This document shows positions 1 through 11,290 of a DNA stretch of 64,000 bases, piece after piece; positions within the stretch are counted from its first letter, which is position 1; each line of letters begins with the position of its first letter. A program made the translations under genes and the position numbers. Origin of the DNA: Musa acuminata AAA Group (Eukaryota > Streptophyta > Magnoliopsida > Zingiberales > Musaceae); contig NC_088342.1 of the NCBI RefSeq assembly GCF_036884655.1, positions 38,933,501-38,997,500 on the forward strand, written 5' to 3'. The notes under the pieces are model-generated. The model made no database searches and had not been told where the DNA came from. It worked only from the letters and a program-made list of their open reading frames with translations.

Positions 1-1593
1 ATGGTGTCTTATTAGTGATTTCAACTGCTTACTTGATGCTCACGACAAGCAAGGGGGTTTGGTTTTCTCGGTTAATTATGTTATTCGGTGTTTTCGTGAC
101 TTTATTCATAATTTGGGTTTGATGGATCTTGGCTTTTCTAGACGGAGGTTTACCTGGTCCAATAATCGGCAGGGTTGGCCAAAGTTTTGGTTAGACTGGA
201 TAGGGATTTTTCCAATTCTCGATAGCTTTAGAAGTTTGGTGATTCCTCGATTTCTCATATGACTCGGGTCTGTTCGGACTACTATTTAATTCTTTTGCAT
301 GTTAAGGATTCCCGCATGAATCCTAAACACTTGTTTCATTTTCAGAACTTTTGGATTGAAAATAAGGTTTTCCATGAGGTTGTTAGGAATAGCTGGTCCT
401 TCTATATTTGCCCTACTATGCTTTCTGCCTCCTTTTCTTATAACCTTAGGAAGCTTAGGTGTGACCTATCTAGGTGGAACTGGACAAGATTTGGAAACCC
501 TAATGCACAAGTTGATTGGCTGCAACAGGTCATCTCTTCCCTAGAACTAAAAGAAACCTTGTCTTGTCTATTAGGTGAGAAGACCAGATATTTGATCTCC
601 TTACATAACCGCTTTCAAGGTATAATTCTTCTGTTGAACCTTAAATGGTGGGTTCTTTCCAAAACCAAATGGGTATCGGATGGCGATCGTAATTCTAGGT
701 ATTATTACTCTTTGGTCACTGCTCGTGCCCGTAGTAACCACATCTAGTCCATTAAGGTTAATGACTCTGTGTTTGACTAGCCCAAGGATATTATGGCTAG
801 CTTTGTGAACTTCTACTAAGATCTTTGGAATGCTCCCTCTGGTATCCCTAGAATTGATATTTCTTGGCATGTTATCTAGGGCATTGATAGTTCACATCAC
901 CATTTTCTGACTAAAGCCTTTGATAGAAATGAGATTTGATAGGTTGTTAGATCGATAGGCTATGGGAAGAGTCATGGTCTTGATGGTCTTACGGTTAAAT
1001 TTTATAGGGGTTGTTGGGATACTATTTCTGGTGCATTGTGGATTTTCTTTAATCATTTTCATGATACTTCTGTCTTGCATTCTTCTTGGGTTCAAAAACA
1101 CATTATGTTTATTCCTAAATATGCGAATCCTATTTGTGAAAGATTTTCGGTCAATTTCTCTTTGTAATGTTATTTATTGTATTTTGTCCATGGTACTTAC
1201 AAATGGGTTTAAAGGTTTTGTGCCAAATCTTATTGCTATGGAGCATTCTGCTTTTCTTCCTTAGCGAAGCATTCAAGATAATATCCTAGTAGCCTAGGAA
1301 GTGGCACATTCCTTCCTTTAAATCTAAAGGAAAGAATCCTTTAATCATTATTAAGGTTGATCTTGAAGAGGCATATGATAGATTGTTTTGGGATGCCATT
1401 GTTCGGGCTTTAAAGGTTTTTAATTTTCTTCAAACTTTTATTTCTTGGATTTATAGTTGTATGTCCTCGCCTGAGTATGCTATTCTTGTCAATGGGTTCC
1501 CTTTACAATCTTTCAAGGGGGCCCGAGGTATTAGGTAAGGTGATCCTCTTTCACCTTACCTGTATATACTTGTGGTTCAATTGTTGTCCCATC
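1..1593 (+). pseudogene. LINE ORF2 5' part: endonuclease end and RT palm N-terminal half
   Basis: Positions 1-260 give SDFN, GLMDLGF and FTWSNNRQG, matching the end of the L1-type endonuclease (GDFN and FTWSN motifs), with the expected RLDR degraded. From about 955 the RT fingers appear (GKSHGLDGLTVKFY). From about 1340 there is KVDLEEAYDRLFWD, which carries the first catalytic aspartate. Near 1525 the IRQGDPLSPYLF-type motif reads IR-stop-GDPLSPYLY, because TAA (1536-1538) stands where glutamine is expected. Several frameshifts break the frame. The segment ends at the LTR insertion at 1594. Confidence 0.8.
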
Positions 1594-2043
1594 TGTATCA
1601 CGAACAAAATTATAAACGAAGTGTTTGATGTAATGCTCACATATATTCTTGTCTTTCGATTTTGTTCATGCTTTGCACAGTATGTAAATGGCTGACAGTA
1701 AGCTTAGTAGCTTTACTTTGATTGGCTTTGGTGGTCGTTTTAGGCTAGTAAACAAAGGTTGTGTCATGTGGACACTTATGGGCATTTCGGTTTGTAGTGG
1801 ACCATTTTTGACCCTTTGTTGTGCGACCGTTTAGAGCATGTGAAGTCTATGTTTGTAATTTACATTGGCTATGAGTGTTTGCTGAAATGGTTGCTTGTGG
1901 ATCCTGAGTGAAACGTTTTTTCTAACCCGTTTTCTCTTTTGTAGGTCCTAAGAGACCATAGGAGGTTTTTGAGAGACTGACATTTGCAGATGGACACATA
2001 AGGGTGCCACACGACTTAGGCAAAACTAGCTTAGTTCGTGACA
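1594..2043 (+). repeat. 5' LTR of the non-autonomous element
   Basis: It begins TGTATCACGAACAAAATT and ends AGTTCGTGACA. It aligns along its length with 5693-6141. Its start differs from the 3' LTR (TGTCACAGAC) by a short insertion, so the inverted terminus TGTCAC/GTGACA is perfect only in the 3' copy. Confidence 0.85.
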
Positions 2044-2046
2044 TTA

Positions 2047-2060
2047 TGGTATCAGAGCGG
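2047..2060 (+). other. Primer-binding site (initiator Met-tRNA)
   Basis: TGGTATCAGAGCGG lies 3 bases after the 5' LTR. This is the standard plant retrotransposon minus-strand priming site complementary to the 3' end of initiator Met-tRNA. Confidence 0.85.
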
Positions 2061-5000
2061 GACAAAGAGCGGGACAAGCACACTTAGAAACACTTGGCAT
2101 GCAAACGTGGGGGATCTAGCGGGGTTGTGTTGAGGGTAACTAGCACGCATGATCGTTTGGGAGAAACGAGCATGGAGATGTAGGGAAAGGAGTCGCTCAA
2201 GGAGCGGGCGTGTGAGATTGATATTTACAGAAATGGCCAACCCTTCGCGCGAGAGGCACCACGAGGATAAGCAAGCTGGGAAGAATGTGTAGCGCACAAA
2301 GGTTGGGATGGCTGAGTTCGAGCTACGGCTCGACGTTGGCAACCATACTTGACGGTGCTCAAGACAAGCGGGGCATTTGGTAGAGGATAAGATCATGCAA
2401 AGTGAAATGGGTTGCTCAGCAACCGAAAGAGTTGTGTAAAGCTCACAGAGGTGAGGGAAATTGCTAACTTGAAGAATTCAATACTCATGTAAGGGCTTAT
2501 ATGCGGACGATAGAATGTTCATGGCCATCCTAAGGTGACTGAAACTCGCTATTGTGGAGCATTGAAACTTTCTCTTCGGCATGAGAATGATATTTCTATA
2601 GGAGGCTGAAGTATACAGCGAGTTCAGCATGTTGCTAGGCCTTGAGGGGGGGCAGCGAGGGTTGTATTGGTGAGGAGTCGCAATCTAGCAAGTGGGTTTG
2701 AAGGGGCAGAACAATGCACAGTTTGTTCTGCAAGGTGGAGTAGTCCAAGGGATGGTGGTCTCCAAAACTTCTAGAGGGAAGGATCCGAAGGACGAAGTTA
2801 CCCCAACGGGACAGATATCTAGGAGGGATAAGTCCCGGTTTTCTAAAGGGAGAATTATATGCAATGGACTACACATGTTGAGGAGTACCTCAAGACAACA
2901 ACTCCATAAAGCTCAACGAATCGAGCGAGCGATGAGGAGTCATCATATGATCTCGTATGAAGTACTGCATTGGTGGATGCATTGCGAGATCAAGTGAGGG
3001 AGCGACCTAAGGTGACATAAATGAAGGCACACTTGGAGCCGATATAAATCAGACTCAACGAAGGGCTGACCCGTGGAATGGTTGGGTGTAACTTGGAGTG
3101 AAGCAACTTGGGTGTAACTTGGTGAAGTACCTAAGCCGTATGAAGGGAGTCAACATAAAAGATGGAACATGGAGCGGAGGCACGAAGCTTTCTTTAGACA
3201 AACGTCAAGGACATGAACTCTTGCAGAGGTAAGAGGGGGATAATGTCGTTCCATGGGTCCCTCATTTTGATGGAGTAGACTTATCTTGCATGGTGCCAAA
3301 GACAAAGAGAGCTTTAAGGCATTTGACGGAGGAAGGCGACTCAACTTGCAGAGGCGAAGTTGGGGTCAGAAGGCCTTGGCACGGAGCAAGAGGACGCGGA
3401 GGTGGGTAATCTTGAAGAATACGCTACAGTGTTGTCATTCGAGTTGCAATGAAGGAAGCGGTGCACAGTGGAGATTGTGTTGATCGGAGTAGAGGCTCAA
3501 GATCCAAATAATGGTGCACTAATTTCAGCAAAGTCAGTGGACTCCAGAGTTGCTAGGTGATGAACTGTCCTAGAGCTGTGCTTCGTTCAGGTGTGACCCG
3601 AGAGCGAGTGGACGAAAGTCGATTGTCAAATGAGCGAATATAATTGAAGGTGGAAGAGGCTTTACGATGTGCTGGCAGAGGCCACACATGGAGGGATCGT
3701 AATCCAAGTTCATCCCACAATGATTAGAATGCAATGAAGATGTCACCAAGAGGTGACATGATATAGCGGATCGTGGTGGAACAGTTCATGGTAATGTGAT
3801 ACACACGAAATTAGTCCCGCAAGGGACTAGATCATACAGAGGTATGATCGGGAGGTATTGGGAGCTCCACTCTGGTGAACAACACGACAACAAGAAAGGC
3901 TATGGATTTAAGGAGTGAATGTCATAGTACTGCAAAGGCGGGTCTTCCGTGTATGCATTGAATTTTGTATCGGATGAAAGCTTTAGTCATCAGCATATGG
4001 GGGTTATGTATTGCCAAGGGAGAATTTCGAATGCAAGTACTAGTGAGTCCCATGGGGAGACTTGATCATGCAGAAGTATGATCGAAGCGGTTGGAGAGTT
4101 GGATTATTCCAGAGCTCATATTCGCTTAAGGGAGCCTGACAAGTCAGGGGACAAGGTCGAGTAAGCGAACGTTGCTACCAAGGAAGCTAAGGAGAACAGA
4201 ATCAGTGCGAGCCTTGTAACATGATGGCAGAGGCTATGCATGAGAGTTGCAGTCTGTCTTTCTATCGACCAAGGGGAATTGCTCGGAGAACACAAAGGTG
4301 TTGAAGTAGGTGGTCAAAAGGAGCGAGAAAGTGACAACGAGTCCAGAGGGACTTAGCTACCCAAAACCAAGTATCGGTTAGAATAGAGGTAAACTCGGAG
4401 GAGTGCCACAGTGCCGCGAAGGCGAATCTACTGATCACGAAGAAAGGGACGCAGATACGAGCTGACAGATAGTAGGGCCATGGGCATGACAGCGCCATGG
4501 TACTGCAGAGGTGGGACTTTCGTGGAATCATCGATCCCTTGCTCTCATGGAGGGAGAGCGCTTGGTCATGAAAGGGGCTGAGGAGGTAGAGAATGCAAAA
4601 GCAAACTCTAAGTACTGAGACAAGGCTGAAGGGCAGAGGCCAAGAAACTTCGTAAGACTGGTGTCAACGAGTTTCTCATCAAGATAACCAAAAGTTGAGG
4701 ACTTCGGATCGATGCATGAGTGCTCGACCAAGGAACGAAGTAGGCAGTATATGGTGCTGTACCTTTGCTACTAAGAGGAATAGGCAGCAGAGATGATAGA
4801 GAAGATGGTACAATCCCAAAGGCGGCCAAAACTATTAGATTCTTGTTCCAAGTTGGGGTGAAAACTTCTTACATTCTAGAAGTTCAATGGCATTGAGAAG
4901 GTGAATCACAGTAGCTAACTCAACGCAAGGAGTGCAAATACTTCAAGTGCTTTGGAAGTATGAGCAAAGCGGGTGAAGGCTAATAACCAGCTCGATGCAT

Positions 5001-5680
5001 AGAGTACAACCCTCGAGGAGGCAAGCGAAGTCAAGTAACCTTTGCTTTCTCAACTCTTAAGAGAATAGGCGAAACCGAGTACTCAAATTCTCTTATATAT
5101 CCAGCAGAGGAGCTCTGCATAGCTTCAAAGACCCTTTGAAGAAACTTAAGGGAAGACATTGGTTGTCAAATCCTCATCAATGGTGATCGGTGCTGCTGAG
5201 CGTAGATTGTCCGCTTCATTTCCTAACAGAATGTTAATCGAAAGCAGAAGTGATGTGATCCTACTTGGAAATGACAACTAAGTGGAAGAAGAATCGATAG
5301 GCAAATTTTGCGGAGGAAGGACCCAAAAACTTTAAAGTCTGCGAGGCGATGCTTGTTAAAGCTCTAACACGCATCCATCCAGTTCAAGCGGCATGAGGCA
5401 TTTGAGAGACTAGTGCATACCAAGGATGATCTTTTCCTTCATCTGAGGGATCCGTACGAACTAACAGGGATCAGCACAACTCAGTCGACCCCAGACCAGA
5501 GTCAGAGTCATTAGCGTGTTGAAGTAGTATGGTAGATCAAAGTTTGACTACTCAACAACAGCGGTGGAGTGCAATTGGGAGCCAAGAGGCACATTGCATT
5601 TGGAGCAGAAGATTCAAGGCTCAGCAAAGGCAAGGAGATGTAGCATCTGCAAAGGCTTCAACGAGGACGTCGAAGGAATA
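2061..5680 (+). other. Interior of the non-autonomous LTR element, no recognisable protein
   Basis: This G-rich, AG-rich plus strand has stops in all frames at frequent intervals. A loose motif centred on GCAGAGG recurs irregularly, for example near 3221, 3341, 3674, 4223 and 4505, often followed by a short run such as TGGGACTTTCG. The longest open stretch, 2692-2997, has no domain I recognise. It may be a decayed gag region or structured RNA needed for packaging; neither is shown. Confidence 0.5.
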
Positions 5681-5692
5681 AGTGGGGGAGAA
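5681..5692 (+). other. Polypurine tract
   Basis: AGTGGGGGAGAA directly abuts the 3' LTR, as expected for the plus-strand primer of an LTR retrotransposon. Confidence 0.75.
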
Positions 5693-6141
5693 TGTCACAG
5701 ACAAAATTGTAAACGAGGTGTTTGATGTAATGCTCATGTATGTCCGTGTCTTTCGGTTTTGTTCATGATTTGCACAGCATGTAAAAGGCTAACAGTAGGC
5801 TTAGCAACCCTATTTTGGTTGGCTTTAGTAGTCGCTTTAGGCTAGTAAACAAAGGTTGTGTCATGTGGGCACTTGTGGGTATTTCGATTTGTAGTGGACC
5901 ATTTTGGACCTTTTGTTATGTGATTGTTCAGAGCTTGTGAAGTCTATGTTTGTAATTTGTATTGGCTATGAAGTGTTTACTGAAATAGTTGCTTGTAGAT
6001 CCTGAGTGAAACACTTTCTCAAACCCGTTTTCTCTTTTGTAGGTCCTAAGGGACCATAGGAGATTTTGGGGAGGTTGATCTTTGCGAACGAACACGCAAG
6101 GGTGCTACACGACTTAGGCAAAATTAGCTAAGTTCGTGACA
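5693..6141 (+). repeat. 3' LTR of the non-autonomous element
   Basis: It runs from TGTCACAGACAAAATT to GTTCGTGACA. It is the direct repeat of 1594-2043 with scattered substitutions, so the insertion is not very recent. Confidence 0.85.
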
Positions 6142-8120
6142 TCTATTAAATAGTGTTACTCAAGAAGGGAGGTTCACACCCTTTCATTTTAAACACAAAT
6201 ATAAGCTCACTCATATGATGTATGCGGATGATATTTTGTTTATGTTTTAGAGCTAACAAGAAGTCTTGCAAAACTAGTGTCAATATCTTTCGTATGTATG
6301 AGATCCTCACTAACCAACGAATGAATCTGGTAAAATCTGAAATTTTCTTCCCTTGTGATAACAACCAATCTACTAAAGCCTCTATATGATTTCTTTGTGT
6401 CGTTTGCCGGTTTATGCTTTTGATAACCATTTGCATGAAATTCAATAGAAGTTAAGCTCTTGGCAAGCAAATTTTTTATCGCAAGCTGGTCGCATTACTT
6501 ATATTAAATCGGTTTTGATGGCCTCCCCTGTCCATATGTTGTCTGTTTCTTGGATGCCGGTTCATTTTCTGAACAATATCAATAGAATGGTTTGGAACTT
6601 CTTATGGCAGAAGAACTCCTCTACCAGGGGTCTTCACCTCCTCTCTTGGGATACCATCACTGCAGCTAAGGATAAGGGTGGTCTTGGAATTCAACATTTG
6701 GTGTTTACTTTTACTGCATTGCAAATTAAGAGAATATATAATTATCTAAACAAAACTGACAGTATTTGGTGCAAAGTTGTTTATGCTAAATATGGAGAGG
6801 TTTATCCTTGGCAGAAAGGCTCTTTTGTTAATGCTAGCTGGTCTTGGCGTTTGTTTATGCATTCTATGTGGGATTTGCATTTGGCATTTTCATGTTTAAT
6901 TGGTAATGGTTGTTTGGTTCACACTTTTGACCACAGTTGGCTTTTTGATATGCTGATTTCTTATATACCTACTTATGTAAATATGGATTATGTGCATAAG
7001 GCTTCTACCATTTCTACTTTGATTTCTGATCAGAATTGGGATGTTGCTAAACTGGATTTGTTTTTCGGATCCCTGCTTGTCGATATGGTTTTAAAAGTGG
7101 ATTTATCATGTGTCCCCAATGACGATTCTTGGATTTGGACCCTTGACTCAAAGGGGCAACCATCAACCAAGGCTACATATGGCTTTCTATCATCTCACTG
7201 TGCTGCGGATCATGTACAATCTAATGTGTGGTCTAGTCTTTGGAGAATTCCTGCTGTTCCTCGTACTATGTTAGTTTGTTGAAAATTACTGCATGGTCGA
7301 TTAGCGACTTCTCATTACATAGCGAATTTTGGTATAATGGGAGCTAATTCCTGCTTTATGTGTGGTTTTCATGAAGACAGTTTATCCCACTTGTTTTTTG
7401 GATGCTCCTTTTCACACGCTGTCTTTTATATCATTAAACAGAAGCTAGATATCTCCTTCAGATTTTATGATATGTGGCATACTGGTGCATGGTAAAGGGA
7501 AGGTGATGAGTTGGGTAAACAATCTTGTTTAACCCTTAAAGCCATTATTGCATATGCCTTCTGGATGATCTGGAAGGCTCGGAATGATGTCATTTTCAAT
7601 GGTAAAACAACAACCTCTTAAAGTATTTTCTGTAAGGTGGTGGCTTGTATTGCTGTCGATCCTGTCCAAAGTCCTCCTGAGGGTCCCCCTGCCCCTTCTT
7701 CCCACATTCTTGTGGTCTGGAGGTTGCCGGAGCCTGGAGGTGGGATGGTTTAAGTTGAATGTGGATGGTGCTTTTTGTGCAGATTCTGATCTATGGGGTG
7801 CTGGTTTTTGTTAAGGATGATGCGGATTCTTGTTTGTTTGCAGGTCGCAGCTTTTTGATGGACAAGGGCATTCTATATATGGAGATGTTCGTGGTGCTTC
7901 AAGGACTTTGATTGACTGCTGCTGATGGTATGCAATGGATTATCATTGAATCTGACTCCATGGAGGTCATCAAAATCCTGAACAAGGAATCTGATCCTCC
8001 TTGGAACTTAATCAATTTAGTGTGAAATGTATGGTTTCCTTCCAGAGCATTGTTGTTGTTCATGTGTATTGGGAAGGAAATAGATGTGCTGATTGGTTGG
8101 CCGGCTAGGCTCGGTCAACT
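6142..8120 (+). pseudogene. LINE ORF2 3' part: RT catalytic core, C-terminal domain and RNase H relic
   Basis: The segment resumes the RT with GRFTPFHFKHK and then the catalytic YADD box (6221-6232, MMYADDILFM). A frame-shifted stretch follows, then a long open frame (6515-7282) with QAGRITYIKSVL-type thumb sequence just upstream and the usual plant LINE C-terminal region. A CFMCG-x-HEDSLSHLFFGC zinc-binding-like motif follows near 7350-7400. From about 7740, WFKLNVDGAF begins an RNase H domain, with ESDSMEVIKILN around 7950. Stop codons at 7280-7282 and elsewhere inactivate it. Confidence 0.8.
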
Positions 8121-8240
8121 AATAACACTTTTTTTGTGGTGAGGCCACTGGCCGGATCCTCTTGCGGGTTTTCTGAGTGCTGATGCGTCCAGCACTGGTT
8201 GTATTCGCTCTTTCACTTAATATATAGCCATTTAATTTTG

Positions 8241-9740
8241 GAAAAAGAAAGGTGTTGTGTAGAGTTATTAGAAAAGTAAAATAAGCAATGTTTCAATTCA
8301 GGAACAATGAAATCTATAGCCTGATGGAAGATAAATTGATGCAAAATCTATATATTGTCTGGGCATGTTTAAAAGTGATGTTTATGTGCTTGTTTAAAAG
8401 TGATGTTTATGTGAGTTGACGAGATGAATGGCGTGTGAAGAGGTAGGTAGAGTCTAAGAAGAATTTACTGCAAAAATTTAAAAAAAAAGTTTCAAATACT
8501 TTTGATTTAACTAGAGATATCACATTACATGGAGCTCAAAAGATCCACGTAGCTGACCATTGGTTTTTATTGTTGTTGTGGTAGTGGAGTAGAGCTTAAC
8601 TTCAATTGTGACAATTCATGAAATTTATAGTTTCACTTTGCCTAGAGAGGCTCGCAAGCTGATTTTAAGTCAATAATATGTTACACTGAAATTTAGGAGT
8701 TAAATCTAATAAAACTGACTTAAATTGGATTTAAGGTTTTTTTAGTTTTGTTGATTTTCAAATTTGTGATTGAAATCTAAGAAGGATAGTGAGACTCTTG
8801 ATAGGCTGAGAAGCCAAGGCATATTCAAGAGCTTTTGTCCCTAATTTACATTTTTATACTTGTAGATTTGTGCCTATGAGATTAGGATTTGCTATGTGGA
8901 TTTTGTAAATCTGAGATTTTTCAGGCTAGCAGTATGCTGTGGCATAGATTCATCTGGAAAAATTTGATGTCCAGAATCTTAATTCTGAATATATGTGTGA
9001 CCCATACTGATTCCACAGACTTAATTAGCCAAGAGAAATCCTGTTTGGCCAAGGGAAACAGATTATGTAATGTGTCGGACGAGAGTATTTTTTATTAGAT
9101 TGCTCATGTTATTTCCTTGGTAATGATTCATTCTCATAATATTGTAAATTTGAATGATATTAATTTTCTTCATCCAAGAGAAATCCTGTTTGGCCATGGG
9201 AAACCAAGCATATCTAACAATTTTGCTTGACCTCAGTAAGTTCTTTAATGTCTTTATTTTAGTGTAATTTTTTTTATCACTCAGTGACATAGATCTCATC
9301 TATCTGTGGAAATAACGTTTTCTTGGAAATATATTTTTAGTCGTATGAGACAAGGATTAAATTCTTAATCTAATACAGATACCGATCGATGATCAAGCTA
9401 TACCAGAGAGGAGGAGCGATGGTAGCAGAGTAAAAACAGTGCTGTAGTGGTAGGAGGAGAAGCAGGACAACGGAAGGAAGAAGAGAAAGAAATAGCAAAG
9501 TCTCAATTTAAATTTACGCATAAATTAAATCTGTTTAAGTAGATCGATGTCAACAGTATTGAGCTTAATTGATTATGATGTATTATTGGATACTCCAAGG
9601 GGATGATGAGAGTACTTCCTATTAACTTGAGCATTGCTGATGGATCTTTTACTCCAAGGGTATGACCTTTTGGAACAGAGTAGAGGCTCTTACTCTTTTA
9701 CACTTCTATGTGATGGATCTTTTAACACTGATGATTGTGC
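8241..9740. other. Intergenic AT-rich DNA without a recognisable gene
   Basis: I see no conserved protein here. It contains a 25-bp tandem duplication at 8366-8415 (TGTTTAAAAGTGATGTTTAT twice). It also has a roughly 31-bp direct repeat, AAGAGAAATCCTGTTTGGCC with flanks, at 9029-9059 and 9174-9204. Short ORFs here have no family resemblance. Confidence 0.5.
8366..8415 (+). repeat. 25-bp tandem duplication
   Basis: TGTTTAAAAGTGATGTTTAT occurs at 8366 and again at 8391, in tandem. Confidence 0.8.
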
Positions 9741-9744
9741 AGGT

Positions 9745-10075
9745 ACCGGCTACTGCTTCTTTGATCAGCAGAAATGTTAATCTAGCTTCTGGTCCTCTGC
9801 AGGCAGAATGCCGAGCGATAAGGGATGATTTACCAAAAGCCTCTCAGTTGAAGTTACATGATATCATTGTTAACTCGGACTCACCGAAAGCCATACTTAT
9901 TTGTAATAGAATTAGATTCATATCTTGGCATTTGTGAAATATCTGTAATGATGTTCCCAAACATGCTGAGGAAGTTAGTGTTTTGAGTTTTGAGCATGCA
10001 AACAGATTGTCAATCCGACTAGGATTTTTTTGTTCTCCAGTATCGGATGCGATTCCTGTACTTTTGGGGACATTT
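9745..10075 (+). pseudogene. Possible RNase H-like (RVT_3) retroelement remnant
   Basis: The frame from 9662 gives LQAECRAIRDDL then DIIVNSDSPKAI. After a stop at about 9937 it gives SFEHANRLSIRLG. The spacing resembles the plant LINE-type RNase H pattern (AE-x-x-AIR, then V-x-SDS, then F-x-H-x-x-R/N-x-x). The N-terminal DG-x-x catalytic part is not visible. It could instead be a relic of an ordinary gene exon. Confidence 0.3.
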
Positions 10076-10349
10076 GAAGTCCTATCAACTGAGTTGAAGG
10101 TTTTTGTTTCAAAAAGAAAGAAAGGAAAAAAAAAAAGAAACTTGAGCAAGTGCTATTTGGAAAGAGTTAAGATCATTTCAATTCTTCCAGGTATTGCAAA
10201 AAGATACATATGGAAATGATCCAACAGTGACTGTTGGTTTCAATTGATCGTTGTAGCTGCATAATCCATTTCCATCGAGTCCTCACACTTGTTTACCTAC
10301 TAACTTGCATTTCCTTCGATCTTCTTTTGTCTCTTGTTTGTTGTGGTTT

Positions 10350-10940
10350 GGCAGGCTTGCTTAGACTTGAGAACAATCACCCTGATCTAACATCTGCAGC
10401 AGCCATGCAGCAAATGGAGACTTCTGCTTTGGACAGGCCGCAAGATTTGACCATGATGTTGCAAGGACTGGTTTGTTTCATGCTGCAAATAAGGTACGAT
10501 GTTTTTGATGGCTTTGTTCTTTATTTGCCGGCATTTTGATGGCAACATAAATGCTTTGCTTTCTATCTCATTTTAGATGTTTTTGTGTGTGTGTGTGTAT
10601 ATTAGATTGAATGATGTTATTTCTACTGTTCGACCAATGGCTTCTTTTGCATCATAAGAAAAGCGACAAAAGTCGAGGGACACCATACCTTTTAGAAGAC
10701 GGAGAAAGCGTGTGGCTTTCATGGATGGACTACAAATGGGAACTCTTCTCGAGATCAAGAAACACGACGACGACGACGACGACGAGGACGGTGGAGGAAT
10801 TGTATGCAGCGGAGATGGGGAATGGGTCCGAGGAGCCAAAAGTGTGTTTCACATGCTTGAGTGCATGCATGGTTGCAATCTTGATGTTGTCTTCTGCTTG
10901 CGTCTCGGGGACGACGACAATACGTGGCTGTGTCCTATGT
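10350..10940 (+). other. Unrecognised possibly exonic stretch with a GAC microsatellite
   Basis: After a TTTGGCAG acceptor-like site near 10347, an open stretch reads LLRLENNHPDLTSAAAMQQ and continues to about 10500. A second open stretch (10611-10943) contains a (GAC)n tract at about 10764-10787 encoding an acidic DDDDDD run. The first part looks protein-like, but I cannot assign a family or link the two with certainty. It may be a degraded exon. Confidence 0.2.
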
Positions 10941-10959
10941 TGATTAGGTTAAGATTAGG

Positions 10960-11290
10960 ATAATTCTGAATCTGATCTGATTCGAATTTATCTAACCAAA
11001 TCGATTCAAAATTGATTAGTTCGGTTCGATTAATCGATTTATAATTATAAATAATTTAAAATTATATATATTTTTAAATGAATTGATTTAATTTTATCTT
11101 ATATAATTATAAATCAAATCAAAATTTTCATCTAATTGGATCGATACAATAAGATTTATAAAATTAGACCCATATAAAACCCAAGTACATAAGGAATTTT
11201 GTAAAATTAGTTCGATTCGATTAATCGAATGAATCGATCATAATCGAATCAATTTTAGAAAAAAATTCGGTTCAAAAATATATAAGATAA
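10960..11290. repeat. AT-rich block of TCGATT/AATCGA-type degenerate repeats
   Basis: Short motifs such as GGTTCGATTAATCGATTTAT recur on both strands. The block is locally palindromic and has no coding potential. It resembles a decayed intergenic repeat of unknown class. Confidence 0.4.

Larger units (their letters stand above)
1594..6141 (+). mobile_element. Non-autonomous LTR retrotransposon nested in the LINE
   Basis: Two direct repeats of 450 and 449 bp bound a 3.65 kb interior. A primer-binding site complementary to initiator Met-tRNA follows the 5' LTR, and a G-rich polypurine tract precedes the 3' LTR. I found no gag, protease, RT, RNase H or integrase similarity in any frame of the interior; only short incidental ORFs occur. 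It therefore looks like a large LARD-type non-autonomous element. The target duplication is ambiguous: CATCT lies at both edges (1590-1594 and 6140-6144) but overlaps the TG and CA ends of the LTRs. Its superfamily cannot be assigned. Confidence 0.85.
1..8240 (+). mobile_element. LINE (non-LTR retrotransposon), decayed and split by an LTR element
   Basis: The two halves, 1-1593 and 6142-about 8240, read in the same direction as one plant L1-type ORF2. In order they show the end of the endonuclease, reverse transcriptase, a C-terminal zinc-binding-like segment and a degenerate RNase H. When the inserted LTR element (1594-6141) is removed, the RT frame joins without a gap across the junction. 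The 5' end lies outside the window. The 3' end is placed near 8240, after the last RNase H similarity, where an AT-rich tail follows CACTTAATATATAGCC; no clean poly(A) tract or target duplication is visible. Frameshifts and in-frame stops show that it is dead. Confidence 0.85.

Noticed and set aside
2052..4829. ORFs of 60-115 aa within the first LTR element
   Set aside because: They lie on both strands, are short and lack domains; they look like chance openings.
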